DNA of 64,000 bases from Aestuariibaculum lutulentum (GTDB taxonomy: Bacteria > Bacteroidota > Bacteroidia > Flavobacteriales > Flavobacteriaceae), in assembly GCF_032926325.1 (NCBI RefSeq), contig NZ_CP136709.1:719501-783500 (forward strand), read 5' to 3'. Position numbers and translations under genes: made by a program. Each line of letters begins with the position of its first letter. Positions within the stretch are counted from its first letter, which is position 1. Under the pieces are notes generated by a model. It ran no database searches. It was not told the DNA's origin and worked only from the letters and a program-made list of their open reading frames with translations. Positions 1 through 8,830 of this stretch are shown one piece after another.

Positions 1-92
1 AATATATAAATATAACAGGCACGTATTTACTTAACTCTCCCTAAGAATTAATTAATAGCTTAGCAAAGATTGCACTTTATCGATTGTAGAAC

Positions 93-111
93 AATACTCA
101 ATTTGAGTATT
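93..111. repeat. Short perfect palindrome downstream of the LuxR-type gene
   Basis: Bases 93-101 and 103-111 are exact inverted copies around one central base. The site lies about 30 bases beyond the stop of the PAS-LuxR gene. It has no clear U-tract on the minus strand, so it is not a convincing terminator. A protein-binding operator or a weak hairpin are both possible. Confidence 0.4.
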
Positions 112-141
112 TTCAACTATAAGTAGTGTTAAAAATAACTT

Positions 142-912
142 TTAAATGATATTATTATTCATTTTTATAATTCCGATGAGCTCTCCTGTGGAAGAAATAT
201 TGAATTTTTTCAAAATATTACGACGGTGAGTATCAACTGTATTGGAACTTATATTTAGCTTCTCTGCTATTTCTTTACTGGAATAATTCAGTACCAATAA
301 TCTAATAATATCGCGTTCTCGATTACTTACTGCATCTGTTAATAACTTTTGAGAAAAGTTGTTAAAGTATACCGTTTCATACTCATTTTTATCATTCAAT
401 TTCTTAGCCGTAGCACATATACTCATTTTAATTTCCGGAGCCAATACAGTATAATGCGCTAAACCAATTATAGGCTTATTAGCAAGATCAAACTCAATAG
501 GCGTGGTATTTTGCACTATATTCATATAAATGCCATCTCCGTTCATTAAACGATAGTTCCAGGTATAACTCATCTTACTTCTATCTTCCAAAGCTATTTC
601 ACTTAATGTAAATTTCATTAACTCATTTAACGCCTGAAGCCATTGCTCAACATCATCAGGATGCATTCTCGCCCAAAAATACCGCATACCTTGAGAATCG
701 AATAAATTTTTATCCAATCCTAAACAAGCAGTCATATTTTTACTAACATATTCAAAAGTAAGATCTCGAGTATTGGTAATACAGAAAAATGTAGAACTAT
801 AAGGAAGATACTCATCTAACTCTATAATTTTTTGAATATGCTCTTCTAAAGAAGGATGTTCGTAACACCGGAACACTTCTTTGTAAACCCCTTTAATTTC
901 ATTTAAATCCAT
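142..912 (-). CDS. PAS-like sensor / LuxR-type transcriptional regulator
   Basis: This 256-residue protein is probably a DNA-binding response regulator with its own sensory domain. Residues about 38-150 look like a PAS-type fold, including a 'MHPDDVEQW' stretch of the kind seen in PAS domains. Residues about 190-252 form a LuxR/GerE helix-turn-helix with 'SNRERDIIRLL', 'SSKEIAEKLNIS' and 'TVDTHRRNILKKF'. There is no receiver domain, signal peptide or membrane segment. It stands alone, with tRNA genes upstream. The ligand and targets cannot be read from sequence. The family assignment is secure; the role is not. Confidence 0.85.
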   Translation of the reverse strand: MDLNEIKGVYKEVFRCYEHPSLEEHIQKIIELDEYLPYSSTFFCITNTRDLTFEYVSKNMTACLGLDKNLFDSQGMRYFWARMHPDDVEQWLQALNELMKFTLSEIALEDRSKMSYTWNYRLMNGDGIYMNIVQNTTPIEFDLANKPIIGLAHYTVLAPEIKMSICATAKKLNDKNEYETVYFNNFSQKLLTDAVSNRERDIIRLLVLNYSSKEIAEKLNISSNTVDTHRRNILKKFNISSTGELIGIIKMNNNII

Positions 913-1002
913 AATAGCAATTTATGTGTTGTTCTAAATGTATTAAAAATATGCTGAATGGTAAGATATAAGCGAACTACAAATAAAAAATGGTATAAAA
1001 TA

Positions 1003-1037
1003 AAAAATCCTAAAGTATATTATACTTTAGGATTTTT
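1003..1037 (-). terminator. Hairpin terminator of the tRNA-Val array
   Basis: A 17-bp inverted repeat (1003-1019 with 1021-1037) forms a near-perfect stem. Read on the minus strand it ends in a run of T. It sits directly after the last of three tRNA-Val genes transcribed leftward, so it most likely ends that transcript. It could also act in the other direction, but no plus-strand gene precedes it. Confidence 0.8.
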
Positions 1038-1041
1038 CCTG

Positions 1042-1116
1042 TGGGCGCGAAGGGATTCGAACCCCTGACCCCTTGGGTGTAAACCAAGTGCTCTGAACCA
1101 ACTGAGCTACGCGCCC
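1042..1116 (-). tRNA. tRNA-Val (anticodon UAC), copy 3 in transcription order
   Basis: The minus strand reads GGGCGCG for the 5' acceptor arm and CGCGCCC plus discriminator A for the 3' side. The anticodon stem is CTTGG/CCAAG around a TTTACAC loop, so the anticodon is TAC (valine). The T-arm contains GGTTCGAATCC. The 3' CCA is not encoded. The sequence is identical to the two copies at 1209 and 1380. Confidence 0.97.
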
Positions 1117-1208
1117 GAATATTTTCGGGTTTTTAGATAATTTCTAAGTGAAATTAATCTTTCAATATGTCATTAAAACTTAATTATTATTTAAGCTTTA
1201 AACTTTTG

Positions 1209-1283
1209 TGGGCGCGAAGGGATTCGAACCCCTGACCCCTTGGGTGTAAACCAAGTGCTCTGAACCAACTGAGCTACGCGCCC
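1209..1283 (-). tRNA. tRNA-Val (anticodon UAC), copy 2
   Basis: The sequence and cloverleaf are identical to the neighbouring copies, with anticodon TAC in a TTTACAC loop and discriminator A. The spacer to the next copy begins with the same 'gaatattttcgggttt' as the spacer after copy 3, so the repeat unit includes flanking DNA. It is part of one transcript with the other two. Confidence 0.97.
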
Positions 1284-1379
1284 GAATATTTTCGGGTTTG
1301 AGTAAATTTCCAATTGAAATTAGCCTCACAATATGTCATTAAAAAACCTGATTCTTATATCAGGTATTTTGAACTTTTG

Positions 1380-1454
1380 TGGGCGCGAAGGGATTCGAAC
1401 CCCTGACCCCTTGGGTGTAAACCAAGTGCTCTGAACCAACTGAGCTACGCGCCC
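1380..1454 (-). tRNA. tRNA-Val (anticodon UAC), copy 1 (promoter-proximal)
   Basis: This is the first of three identical tRNA-Val genes on the minus strand. The anticodon is TAC, the discriminator is A and CCA is not encoded. A recognisable Bacteroidota promoter lies immediately upstream at 1469-1498. Confidence 0.97.
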
Positions 1455-1468
1455 TTCAATTAGGTGTG

Positions 1469-1498
1469 CAAATATAAGCTAGTTTTTGATTCTACAAA
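1469..1498 (-). promoter_or_regulatory. Bacteroidota-type promoter of the tRNA-Val array
   Basis: On the minus strand TTTG (1498-1495) is followed after 18 bases by TATATTTG (1476-1469). This matches the Bacteroidota -33 TTG and -7 TAnnTTTG pattern. Transcription would begin a few bases before the tRNA 5' end at 1454. Confidence 0.8.
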
Positions 1499-1516
1499 AA
1501 CATTTTTTGTAAAAAT

Positions 1517-2734
1517 TTAAATTATTTCGGCAACAACAAAAGTGCTTCCCCCAATAAAAACAAAATCGTTTTCTCCGGCATTTTTTAAAGCCGACTTATA
1601 CGCTTCATTAACAGAACCATATGTTTGACCTTTCAAATTATGCTGAGCGAAAGTATTCATTAAAACTTCGGCATCTAAACCACGAGGAATATCTGGTTTA
1701 CAAAAATAATACTCAGCTTTTTTAGGTAGTAAATCGATAATGGAACTAATATCTTTATCATTTACCACTCCAAAAACAATATGCAAAGCATCAAAAGTTT
1801 CTTTTGATAGTTGTTTCATCACGTAAGTAAGTCCGTCTCGATTATGCCCGGTATCACAAACGACTTTAGGTTCTGTTCGCAAGGTTTGCCAACGCCCTAA
1901 TAGGCCCGTATTATCAACAACATGTTTAAATCCTTCAGTAATGTGTGTTTCTGAAATATTAAAACCTTTTAACTGTAATTGTTTTATAGCTTGCTGAACA
2001 GTTACTATGTTCTTCGACTGGTAATCTCCAATTAAATCTGAAACGTATGTTTTTGACGGTTGTTGATCTGCAAAAATAATTTCAGATTGATTTTCCTGAG
2101 CTAACATTGCAAAAACAGCTGTAGTCTCCTTTTGCGTTTCTCCTATTACTACAGGAACATGCGGCTTTATTATCCCTCCTTTTTCGAAAGCAATGGCATC
2201 AAGTGTGTTTCCCAAAAACTGTGTATGATCTAAACCTATATTGGTAATCACCGAAACTTCCGGAGTAACGACATTAGTAGAATCTAATCGTCCGCCCATA
2301 CCCACTTCAACGACCGCAATGTCTACCTGCTCCTTCGAAAAATAATCGAAAGCCATACCAACAGTCATTTCAAAAAAGGACAACTGATTGCTTTCTAAAA
2401 ATGGTTTGTTTTCTTCAATAAAATCAATAACAAATGATTCGCCAACCACGTTACCATTAATTTTAATACGCTCTCTAAAGTCCTTTAAATGCGGAGATGT
2501 GTACAACCCAACTTTATAGCCTGCTTCCTGTAAAATAGAAGCTAGCATATGACTTGTAGAACCTTTTCCGTTGGTCCCAGCCACATGAATAGATTTAAAA
2601 TTCTGTTCCGGATGATTTAACTTTTCAACCAGTTTAATGGTATTCGATAAGTCTTTTTTAAAAGCCGACTGGCCCTGGCGCTGATACATTGGTAGTTGGG
2701 TAAACATCCAATTGATTGTATCTTGATATGTCAT
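1517..2734 (-). CDS. folC: Bifunctional folylpolyglutamate / dihydrofolate synthase
   Basis: FolC adds glutamate to dihydropteroate and to reduced folates in the cytoplasm, making and retaining folate cofactors. The protein is 405 residues, normal for the family. The Mur-ligase-type P-loop 'HVAGTNGKGST' is at residues 50-60, followed by 'VGLYTSPHL' and the conserved 'EVGMGGRLDSTNV' (substrate and Mg binding). 'CDTGHNRDG' begins the C-terminal domain. The gene starts 4 bases after the stop of tonB and is probably in the same transcript, as is common in Flavobacteriaceae. Assignment is firm; the split between the two activities cannot be judged. Confidence 0.95.
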   Translation of the reverse strand: MTYQDTINWMFTQLPMYQRQGQSAFKKDLSNTIKLVEKLNHPEQNFKSIHVAGTNGKGSTSHMLASILQEAGYKVGLYTSPHLKDFRERIKINGNVVGESFVIDFIEENKPFLESNQLSFFEMTVGMAFDYFSKEQVDIAVVEVGMGGRLDSTNVVTPEVSVITNIGLDHTQFLGNTLDAIAFEKGGIIKPHVPVVIGETQKETTAVFAMLAQENQSEIIFADQQPSKTYVSDLIGDYQSKNIVTVQQAIKQLQLKGFNISETHITEGFKHVVDNTGLLGRWQTLRTEPKVVCDTGHNRDGLTYVMKQLSKETFDALHIVFGVVNDKDISSIIDLLPKKAEYYFCKPDIPRGLDAEVLMNTFAQHNLKGQTYGSVNEAYKSALKNAGENDFVFIGGSTFVVAEII

Positions 2735-2738
2735 GATA

Positions 2739-3587
2739 TTACTGACCTAATTTGAAGTTTACTTTTACATACCCTATTTGCCTTGTAGGCGCATTAGAGT
2801 CTGCTTGCCATTTATGAGATAAGGCAATTTTTCTTGCTGGTTCCAGTAAACAAGCTGCGGTATTAGTCGTTCCTCTCGCTCCTGGTTTAGCTTCAATAAC
2901 ATTACCATTTTGGTTAACAACAATTTCAACGATAACCATGCCAGATTCATTACAATCTTGTGTGTAGGTTTTAAAACTAGCTTTTCCTCTTCCATTTAAC
3001 CCGTAGCCTACACCACCACTTCCTGATCCTCCAGATCCAAAATAACTTGGAGCATACGGATCGCCATCAAGCTGACCTTTATCGCCTGCTTTATTGTCGT
3101 CTCCTTCTCCTCCTGTTGCTGTTCCTTCAGATTTACTAACCCCACCAATTAACGCATCGAGCTTTCTTTTCTTTTCTTCCTGCTCACGCTTTTCCTTTGC
3201 AACACGCTCTGCTTCTGCTTTTGCCTTGGCATCGGCTTCAGCTTGCGCCTTAGCTTCTGCTTCCTTTTGCTTCTTGATAGCTATTTCTTCAGCATTATCA
3301 GCCGTTAAAACTTCTTCTTTTGCCACAGCGGCTTTTGTTGGTTCAGTTTTAGTAACTTCAGGTTCTGTTGGACGATTAATTTCGTTTGGTTCAGATTTTA
3401 TAGGTTTTAATGGTTGAACCTGGCCTGAACCGAAATCGGTAGTTCCAAAATTAACTGCAACACCATATTCCTCAGGCGGATCCATATAAGGAGCTCCTAC
3501 AACAAACAACAATAACAAAAGGATAACAGTAATTAAAACTGTTAACTTTGCTGAATCTTTTTCGTGCTTGGTTTCGAAATATTTCAT
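2739..3587 (-). CDS. TonB/TolA-type energy transducer
   Basis: This 282-residue inner-membrane-anchored protein should pass proton-motive force from ExbB/ExbD to outer-membrane receptors or the envelope. It has one membrane segment at residues about 15-32. A Pro/Glu/Lys linker follows, then an Ala/Lys/Glu-rich helical stretch (about 88-145) recalling TolA. After a Gly-rich segment comes a C-terminal TonB-like domain with 'GMVIVEIVVNQNGNVIEA'. It lies downstream of exbB-exbD in the same orientation. The helical region leaves open whether it acts with TonB-dependent receptors or in a Tol-like role. Confidence 0.88.
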   Translation of the reverse strand: MKYFETKHEKDSAKLTVLITVILLLLLFVVGAPYMDPPEEYGVAVNFGTTDFGSGQVQPLKPIKSEPNEINRPTEPEVTKTEPTKAAVAKEEVLTADNAEEIAIKKQKEAEAKAQAEADAKAKAEAERVAKEKREQEEKKRKLDALIGGVSKSEGTATGGEGDDNKAGDKGQLDGDPYAPSYFGSGGSGSGGVGYGLNGRGKASFKTYTQDCNESGMVIVEIVVNQNGNVIEAKPGARGTTNTAACLLEPARKIALSHKWQADSNAPTRQIGYVKVNFKLGQ

Positions 3588-3627
3588 CAGTTAATTTTAA
3601 TATCTTTTTTTAATGTATTAAAAAGAA

Positions 3628-3669
3628 GAAATGTCCATGATTTTAAAGTCTACAAACCATAGACATTTC
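3628..3669 (-). terminator. Possible hairpin between exbD and the tonB-like gene
   Basis: Bases 3628-3639 and 3658-3669 form a 12-bp stem (one G-T pair) with an 18-base loop. On the minus strand it is followed by TTCTTTTTAA. It may terminate part of the exbB-exbD transcript or adjust expression of the transducer gene. Confidence 0.45.
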
Positions 3670-3716
3670 TTTTATAAGTCTCCTCGACAATTAAGTGTTA
3701 TCGAGTTTTAGAAACC

Positions 3717-4112
3717 TTAGTTATTTGGTCTTACCGCCAGAATAACTTTAAACTTGTTTCTATTCGCAATATCCATAACCTTTACTACATTTTCCACAGG
3801 AACCGATTTCTCAGCTCTTAAAACAATGGTTGGTTTTTCTTCTGAAGACAGTAAGGCTAACAATTCGTTTTCCAATACACTTTCACCAACACGTTTTTGG
3901 TCTATATAATAGGTTAAATCTTTCTTGATACTAACAGCAATTGATTTTTTATTCTCCGTTTTACCACTCGCTTTTGGTAATAAAATATCAATAGCATTAG
4001 TTGTTACTAAAGTAGAGGCCAACATGAAAAATATCAATAACAGGAATACAATATCTGTCATTGATGCCATACTGAACTCTGGCGTAACTTTATTTCTTCC
4101 TTTTAAATTCAT
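3717..4112 (-). CDS. exbD: ExbD/TolR-family biopolymer transport protein
   Basis: ExbD forms the proton-driven motor of the TonB system with ExbB. It is 131 residues with one N-terminal membrane segment (about 19-38). The segment carries the conserved proton-translocating aspartate at residue 20 in 'SMTDIVFLLLIFFML'. The rest is a periplasmic domain. Its start codon overlaps the exbB stop by one base, so the two are translationally coupled. The ExbD and TolR families cannot be separated from sequence alone; the neighbouring transducer favours a TonB-type complex. Confidence 0.93.
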   Translation of the reverse strand: MNLKGRNKVTPEFSMASMTDIVFLLLIFFMLASTLVTTNAIDILLPKASGKTENKKSIAVSIKKDLTYYIDQKRVGESVLENELLALLSSEEKPTIVLRAEKSVPVENVVKVMDIANRNKFKVILAVRPNN

Positions 4113-4813
4113 TAAATAGGCTCATTTAAATGATCTAAAAACTCTACCGAGTGTGCTTCCATCTGGTACACCACTTTGTCCGTTTTAACTACCAGGTGAT
4201 TGTAAGCCATATAAGCGACAATACCAACAATTAAACCTGCTACCGTAGTTGTCATCGCTGTATATAAACCATCAGCTAACAGTTTAATATCGATTTGACC
4301 ACCTGAGTTAGCAATCTCGAAGATAGATAAGATCATACCAATAACCGTTCCTAAGAAACCAATCATTGGTGCTGCTCCTGAAATGGTTGCAAGCACACTT
4401 ACGTTTTTCTCTAAACTGTAAACCTCTAATCGACCAGCGTTTTCAATAGCTGTATTAATGTCGGCAAGTGGTTTTCCAATTCTTGAAATTCCTTTATTGA
4501 TTAATCTTGATACCGGCGAATTGGCCTGAGCACATAACAGTTGTGCTGAATCAATTTTACCATGCGTTACATGGTCTTTAATCTGATTCATAAAATTTGC
4601 ATCTATTTTAGCGGCTGCCTTAATAGCAAACAAACGCTCGAAATAAATGTAAATCGCTGCAACGAGCAACACAAACAAAAGTAGAATAATTACTTGACCA
4701 GCAACTCCCCCACTACTGATAAGCTCAATAATAGAGAGTGTTTTTTCAACAGGCACCTCATCGGTTAATAACTCGGCGCCTTCTTGAGTGTTTTGTAATA
4801 AAGTGTTAAGCAT
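4112..4813 (-). CDS. exbB: ExbB/TolQ/MotA-family proton channel protein
   Basis: This is the polytopic component of the ExbBD motor, 233 residues. It has three membrane segments, at residues about 38-58, 133-158 and 183-205. The conserved MotA/TolQ region reads 'LATISGAAPMIGFLGTVIGM', followed by 'LLADGLYTAMTTTVAGLIVG'. It is the first gene of the exbB-exbD pair and lies 51 bases downstream of nhaD in the same direction. The assignment is firm at family level. Confidence 0.93.
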   Translation of the reverse strand: MLNTLLQNTQEGAELLTDEVPVEKTLSIIELISSGGVAGQVIILLLFVLLVAAIYIYFERLFAIKAAAKIDANFMNQIKDHVTHGKIDSAQLLCAQANSPVSRLINKGISRIGKPLADINTAIENAGRLEVYSLEKNVSVLATISGAAPMIGFLGTVIGMILSIFEIANSGGQIDIKLLADGLYTAMTTTVAGLIVGIVAYMAYNHLVVKTDKVVYQMEAHSVEFLDHLNEPI

Positions 4814-4864
4814 ATAATTAAGTTTTGGGCAATTGTATAACGTTAATTTTCTAAATAAAGTATG

Positions 4865-6262
4865 TTAGAATAATGTTCTGGTAACCATAAATGCAGCTGC
4901 ACCTACCAGAAACCCTATTAAAGCTAACCAAGAAATCTTTTTAAAGTACCAGAAAAAGTCAATTTTTTCCATTCCCATAGCTACAACTCCAGCCGCCGAT
5001 CCAATAATCAACATACTTCCTCCGGTTCCAGCAGCATAAGCTATAAAGTGCCATAATTCATTATCCATCGGTTCGTGGAACATCCCTAAAGACGCAGCAA
5101 CTAATGGTACGTTGTCAATAACTGCAGAACCTACTCCTAATAATAACACCACTAAATCTGAAACTCCTTCACCTACGTGAATTTCAGTTCCTAACATTGG
5201 CATGGTATCTTGTAATGCACCTGCGAAATTGAATAAAATCCCCAAAGATTCTAAAGCTGCAACAGCCATTAAAATACCTAAGAAGAATAAAATACTAGGC
5301 AACTCAATTTTTGATAATGAATGGTGAACCGGACTATGGTGTGCATGTGCATCACTCTCCTCGGCTCCAAACTCAGTCATACTGAATTTTGAACTGCTGT
5401 ATATTTCAGCAAAAACAGCTACTACTCCTAAAGATAACATCATACCTACGTATGGAGGTAAATGCGTTACCATTTTAAATACAGGCACAAACACAATAGC
5501 ACCTAAACCTAAATATAACATCGTTGCACTATACTTCGACTTTGGTTTATCGTCTTCATCCTCTTCTATTTCTAAATTACCTTTAAATACTGGCAGGAAT
5601 GACGCGATAAAAGAAGGCACTGCCATACATAAAAATGATGGAATAAAAAGATAAACAAATAAATGATCTGAAGATACTTTTTTACCAATCCATAACATGG
5701 TTGTAGTAACGTCTCCAATTGGAGACCAAGCACCACCCGCGTTAGCTGCAATAATAATTAAACCAGCATACCAAATACGAATATCTCTTTCTTTAACTAT
5801 TTTCTGAAGAATTGAAATTAAAACAATTGTTGCTGTTAAGTTATCGATGATTGCAGATAATACGAAAGCTAAAATTGAGAAAATCCATAAAATTTTACTC
5901 TTTTTCTTTGTCTTAACAAAGCTTTTAATTGTTGAAAAACCATCGAAATAATCAATAATTTCAACAATAGTCATAGCACCTAAAAGGAATACTAAGATTT
6001 CTGCTGTTTTACCTAAATGATGTAATAAAGTTTCTTCCATTAGGTGAAGCTTCTCATCATGACCAAAATCGCCAAAACCATCTAACAAGGCATGTTTGGC
6101 AGAATCGAACCAATTTGGAAAGCTATCTAAACCTAAAGATATTAAAGCCCAACAAATAGCCATCATTACTAATGCCGGGATAAGTTTATCTATTTTTAAG
6201 TTATGTTCAAGAGTAATGGCCAAATAGCCTAATACAAATACTAAAATAATCGCTGTTTCCAT
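4865..6262 (-). CDS. nhaD: NhaD-family Na+/H+ antiporter
   Basis: NhaD exports sodium in exchange for protons and suits a marine lifestyle. The protein is 465 residues with about 12 hydrophobic segments. It has 'SAIIDNLTATIVLISIL' (about 136-152) and a second 'SAVIDNVPLVAASLG' near the C terminus. These paired 'DN' half-helices are typical of the ion transporter superfamily. A His-rich cytoplasmic loop, 'DAHAHHSPVHH', lies in the middle. It is 14 bases from the dehydrogenase gene upstream and may share its transcript. Ion specificity is inferred from the family. Confidence 0.92.
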   Translation of the reverse strand: METAIILVFVLGYLAITLEHNLKIDKLIPALVMMAICWALISLGLDSFPNWFDSAKHALLDGFGDFGHDEKLHLMEETLLHHLGKTAEILVFLLGAMTIVEIIDYFDGFSTIKSFVKTKKKSKILWIFSILAFVLSAIIDNLTATIVLISILQKIVKERDIRIWYAGLIIIAANAGGAWSPIGDVTTTMLWIGKKVSSDHLFVYLFIPSFLCMAVPSFIASFLPVFKGNLEIEEDEDDKPKSKYSATMLYLGLGAIVFVPVFKMVTHLPPYVGMMLSLGVVAVFAEIYSSSKFSMTEFGAEESDAHAHHSPVHHSLSKIELPSILFFLGILMAVAALESLGILFNFAGALQDTMPMLGTEIHVGEGVSDLVVLLLGVGSAVIDNVPLVAASLGMFHEPMDNELWHFIAYAAGTGGSMLIIGSAAGVVAMGMEKIDFFWYFKKISWLALIGFLVGAAAFMVTRTLF

Positions 6263-6276
6263 AAAAAATTTAAAAA

Positions 6277-7503
6277 TTACACAAGTTGGCTGAGTGCGAT
6301 TTCATATGCCGTGGCACTCACACCGGTTTTATCTTTGTTTTTACTATATACGTTTTCTATTGCTTCTTTAATTTTATTTGATGTATCATTAAATATCGCA
6401 TCATCTGTCATTTGTACACGGCGTTCCATAAAATATGCAAATACACGTGCCATACCACAGTTTGAAATAAAATCGGGAATTAAACTCACCTTATTATCGG
6501 TATGTTCCATAATTGGTCCAAAGAAAATTTCCTTGTCAGCAAACGGCACATTAGCACCGCACGACACCACTTCAAGACCACTATCTATTAATTGATTAAT
6601 CTGACTTTCTGTTATTAATCGAGATGCAGCACATGGCGCGAAAATTTCGGCTTGAATACCCCAAATTTCATCGTTGATTTCCTCAAAAGGAATTAAATTA
6701 TCGCTCTCTAAAGTGTTGCCCTTTTTCGCAAGAAATAAGGCCTTAATCTCCTCAAACGTAAATCCTTCCTCATTAATTAAACCGCCTGCAATATCGATAA
6801 TTCCAACCACTTTTGCACCCATTTGAGCTAAATAATATGCAGCCGCCGCCCCAACATTACCAAACCCCTGAATTACAACACGTTTACCCTGTACCTCTCC
6901 GCCGTAAATATTGTAGTAATGTCTTACAGCTTCAGCCACACCAAAACCTGTAATCATATCTGCAACGGTATATTTCCTCAAAACGTCCGGTGAATACTGT
7001 GGATTTTCAATTACTTTTATAACACCTTGACGTAACTGACCTATTCGATTAATTTTATCAGCTTCGGTTGGTTTAAAATGTCCGTTAAAAACACCTTCCT
7101 GCGGGTGCCAAACGCCACTTTCTTCGGTAATTGGAATTACTTCATGAATCTCGTCTACATTTAAATCGCCTCCGGTACCATAGTAACTTTTAAGTAACGG
7201 GGATACCACTTTATACCAACGCTCTAAAACGCCTTTTTTTCTAGGATCTTTAGGATCGAAATTTATTCCAGACTTTGCACCTCCAATTGCCGGACCAGAC
7301 ACTGTAAACTTAATTTCCATGGTTTTTGCCAAAGACAACACCTCGTTTACGTCAAGGCCTAATCGCATTCTGGTTCCTCCACCGGCAGCACCACCACGCA
7401 GCGAATTAATCACTACCCAGCCTTCGGCTTCGGTTTCTGAATCTTTCCAGTTGAATATAATTTCGGGAGTTTTATTTTCGTATTTTTTTAATAATTCTTT
7501 CAT
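6277..7503 (-). CDS. Glu/Leu/Phe/Val dehydrogenase
   Basis: This NAD(P)-dependent amino-acid dehydrogenase (408 residues) reversibly deaminates an amino acid to a 2-oxo acid. The dimerisation/substrate domain carries 'GGGTRM' (about 41-46), the lysine-containing 'PAIGGAKSGI' (71-80) and 'GTGGDLNVDE' with the catalytic aspartate. The nucleotide domain has 'VIQGFGNVGAAAAYYL'. Length and motifs fit glutamate dehydrogenase-like enzymes of Flavobacteriaceae, but leucine dehydrogenase is a close alternative. A -7-like promoter box lies at 7625-7632. Confidence 0.9.
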   Translation of the reverse strand: MKELLKKYENKTPEIIFNWKDSETEAEGWVVINSLRGGAAGGGTRMRLGLDVNEVLSLAKTMEIKFTVSGPAIGGAKSGINFDPKDPRKKGVLERWYKVVSPLLKSYYGTGGDLNVDEIHEVIPITEESGVWHPQEGVFNGHFKPTEADKINRIGQLRQGVIKVIENPQYSPDVLRKYTVADMITGFGVAEAVRHYYNIYGGEVQGKRVVIQGFGNVGAAAAYYLAQMGAKVVGIIDIAGGLINEEGFTFEEIKALFLAKKGNTLESDNLIPFEEINDEIWGIQAEIFAPCAASRLITESQINQLIDSGLEVVSCGANVPFADKEIFFGPIMEHTDNKVSLIPDFISNCGMARVFAYFMERRVQMTDDAIFNDTSNKIKEAIENVYSKNKDKTGVSATAYEIALSQLV

Positions 7504-7624
7504 TGTTGATATTTAAAAATTGATTCGTTTTAGCTAAGTTTTGATTGATATACATTCCATGGATAATAAACTAAAGCGTAGCTATAATTGAGTCATTTTT
7601 AAACAGTTTAAAATTATTAATCCA

Positions 7625-7632
7625 CAAATATA
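7625..7632 (-). promoter_or_regulatory. Putative -7 promoter box of the amino-acid dehydrogenase
   Basis: The minus strand reads TATATTTG, an exact TAnnTTTG match, about 120 bases upstream of the start codon. No clean TTG is visible at the usual spacing, so the call rests on the -7 box and its position in the intergenic gap. Confidence 0.5.
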
Positions 7633-7665
7633 TAAAACTAAAAATCCTAACAGATTAATTTTAGA

Positions 7666-8736
7666 TTATTTTTCAGGAAGGTAGATTTTGCCGGAACTAT
7701 GGTCTCTATTTGCTCCGGTTACACTTTGAAGACAGTTATTTTCATTACGAAGTTTAAGTACTCCCAAGAACCCAAAAATTAAAGCTTCTTTAAATTCCAC
7801 TATGGCATTTTCAGGTATTAAAATAGTATTATTTGTATAATGCTTTAGTCTTTCTATTAGATAGGCATTGTAAACGCCACCTCCTGTAACATACACCGAA
7901 GCCAGTTCCTTTTTATTAATTTCAGCTGCCAACTGTATGGCAATATGTTCAACAAACGTGGATAGAATATCTTTAATTTCAAGTTGAAAAGCATCGATTA
8001 AAGGAAAAATATTTACTTTCACCCATTCTAAGCCCAGGCTTTTGGGGTATGCTTCCTTATAAAATCCTAAAGCATTCAACTTATCTAACAATTCTGCATT
8101 GACAGATCCCGAAGCTGCGATAGTACCAGAATCATCATAATCAAATCCTAATTGCTTTACATAGTGATTCAAAACAATATTTACCGGACAGATGTCGTAA
8201 GCAATACGCTTATCGTTTTCATCTGTTGAGATATTGGCGAAACCACCCAAGTTCAAACAGAAATCGTAATCAGAAAACAATAGCTTATCCCCTATCGGGA
8301 CCAAAGGCGCTCCTTGCCCTCCATATTCTACATCCTGAACTCTAAAATCACAAACGACTTTTTGCCCTAAAACCTCAGCAAGCATCTGTAAATTTCCAAT
8401 TTGGTAAGTTAACTTCTTTTCCGGCTGATGTAACGCCGTATGCCCGTGCGAACACACCGCATCAATATCATTTAAATTATACTTTTTAATAAAGTCACCT
8501 ATTACACCTGTAATATATTTGGTATACGCGACATCTATAACTTTTAATTCTTCAAAAGTATTGGCAACCAAACCTGTCAATTGCTCCTCCCAAAATTTAG
8601 GATACGCAACAGTTTCACTATAAACAATATCAAACTGCCATTGCTTTCCTTTTTCAAAAATTACATAAACCAAATCGATACCATCTAACGATGTTCCCGA
8701 CATCACACCTATTACCTTAAATTTATTTTTTGCCAT
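7666..8736 (-). CDS. anmK: Anhydro-N-acetylmuramic acid kinase
   Basis: AnmK hydrolyses and phosphorylates 1,6-anhydro-MurNAc from recycled peptidoglycan to MurNAc 6-phosphate. The ATP-binding motif 'MSGTSLDGID' is near the N terminus (residues 12-21). Further on come 'LNLGGFANIS' and 'VYVTGGGVYNAYL', as expected of the ASKHA-fold family. The reading frame extends three codons upstream to a TTG at 8745. I chose the ATG at 8736 because it gives the standard N terminus. About 356 residues, normal size. The gene stands between oppositely or separately expressed neighbours; other recycling genes are not nearby. Confidence 0.93.
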   Translation of the reverse strand: MAKNKFKVIGVMSGTSLDGIDLVYVIFEKGKQWQFDIVYSETVAYPKFWEEQLTGLVANTFEELKVIDVAYTKYITGVIGDFIKKYNLNDIDAVCSHGHTALHQPEKKLTYQIGNLQMLAEVLGQKVVCDFRVQDVEYGGQGAPLVPIGDKLLFSDYDFCLNLGGFANISTDENDKRIAYDICPVNIVLNHYVKQLGFDYDDSGTIAASGSVNAELLDKLNALGFYKEAYPKSLGLEWVKVNIFPLIDAFQLEIKDILSTFVEHIAIQLAAEINKKELASVYVTGGGVYNAYLIERLKHYTNNTILIPENAIVEFKEALIFGFLGVLKLRNENNCLQSVTGANRDHSSGKIYLPEK

Positions 8737-8783
8737 ACCCAACAAAAATAAGAATGGTTTTTAATAAATTATCATTAAAAAGC

Positions 8784-8791
8784 TATATTTG
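8784..8791 (+). promoter_or_regulatory. Putative -7 promoter box of the acyl-CoA dehydrogenase
   Basis: TATATTTG matches TAnnTTTG exactly and lies 39 bases upstream of the acyl-CoA dehydrogenase start, in the gap between divergent genes. A -33 TTG at ideal spacing is not evident. Confidence 0.55.
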
Positions 8792-8830
8792 TGTATATTT
8801 TTTACCAAATAAACAAAATAACTAAGAATT

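Larger units (their letters stand above)
1042..1454 (-). repeat. Tandem duplication carrying three tRNA-Val genes
   Basis: The three identical genes start 167 and 171 bp apart. The two spacers are related over much of their length: both start 'gaatattttcgggttt', share 'caatatgtcattaaaa' and end 'aacttttgt', but have diverged in between. This indicates tandem duplication of a unit of about 170 bp, with selection or gene conversion keeping the tRNA bodies identical. Confidence 0.85.

Noticed and set aside
1042..1454. tRNA array as an integration site for a mobile element
   Set aside because: No integrase, truncated tRNA copy or atypical DNA is seen on either side; the repeats are explained by local duplication.
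3094..3417. Plus-strand open frame opposite the TonB-like gene
   Set aside because: It is a shadow of the Ala/Lys/Glu-rich coding region on the other strand, with Ser/Ala-rich low-complexity product and no start context.
8737..8745. TTG start for anmK three codons upstream
   Set aside because: The ATG at 8736 yields the conserved N terminus; nothing supports the TTG.
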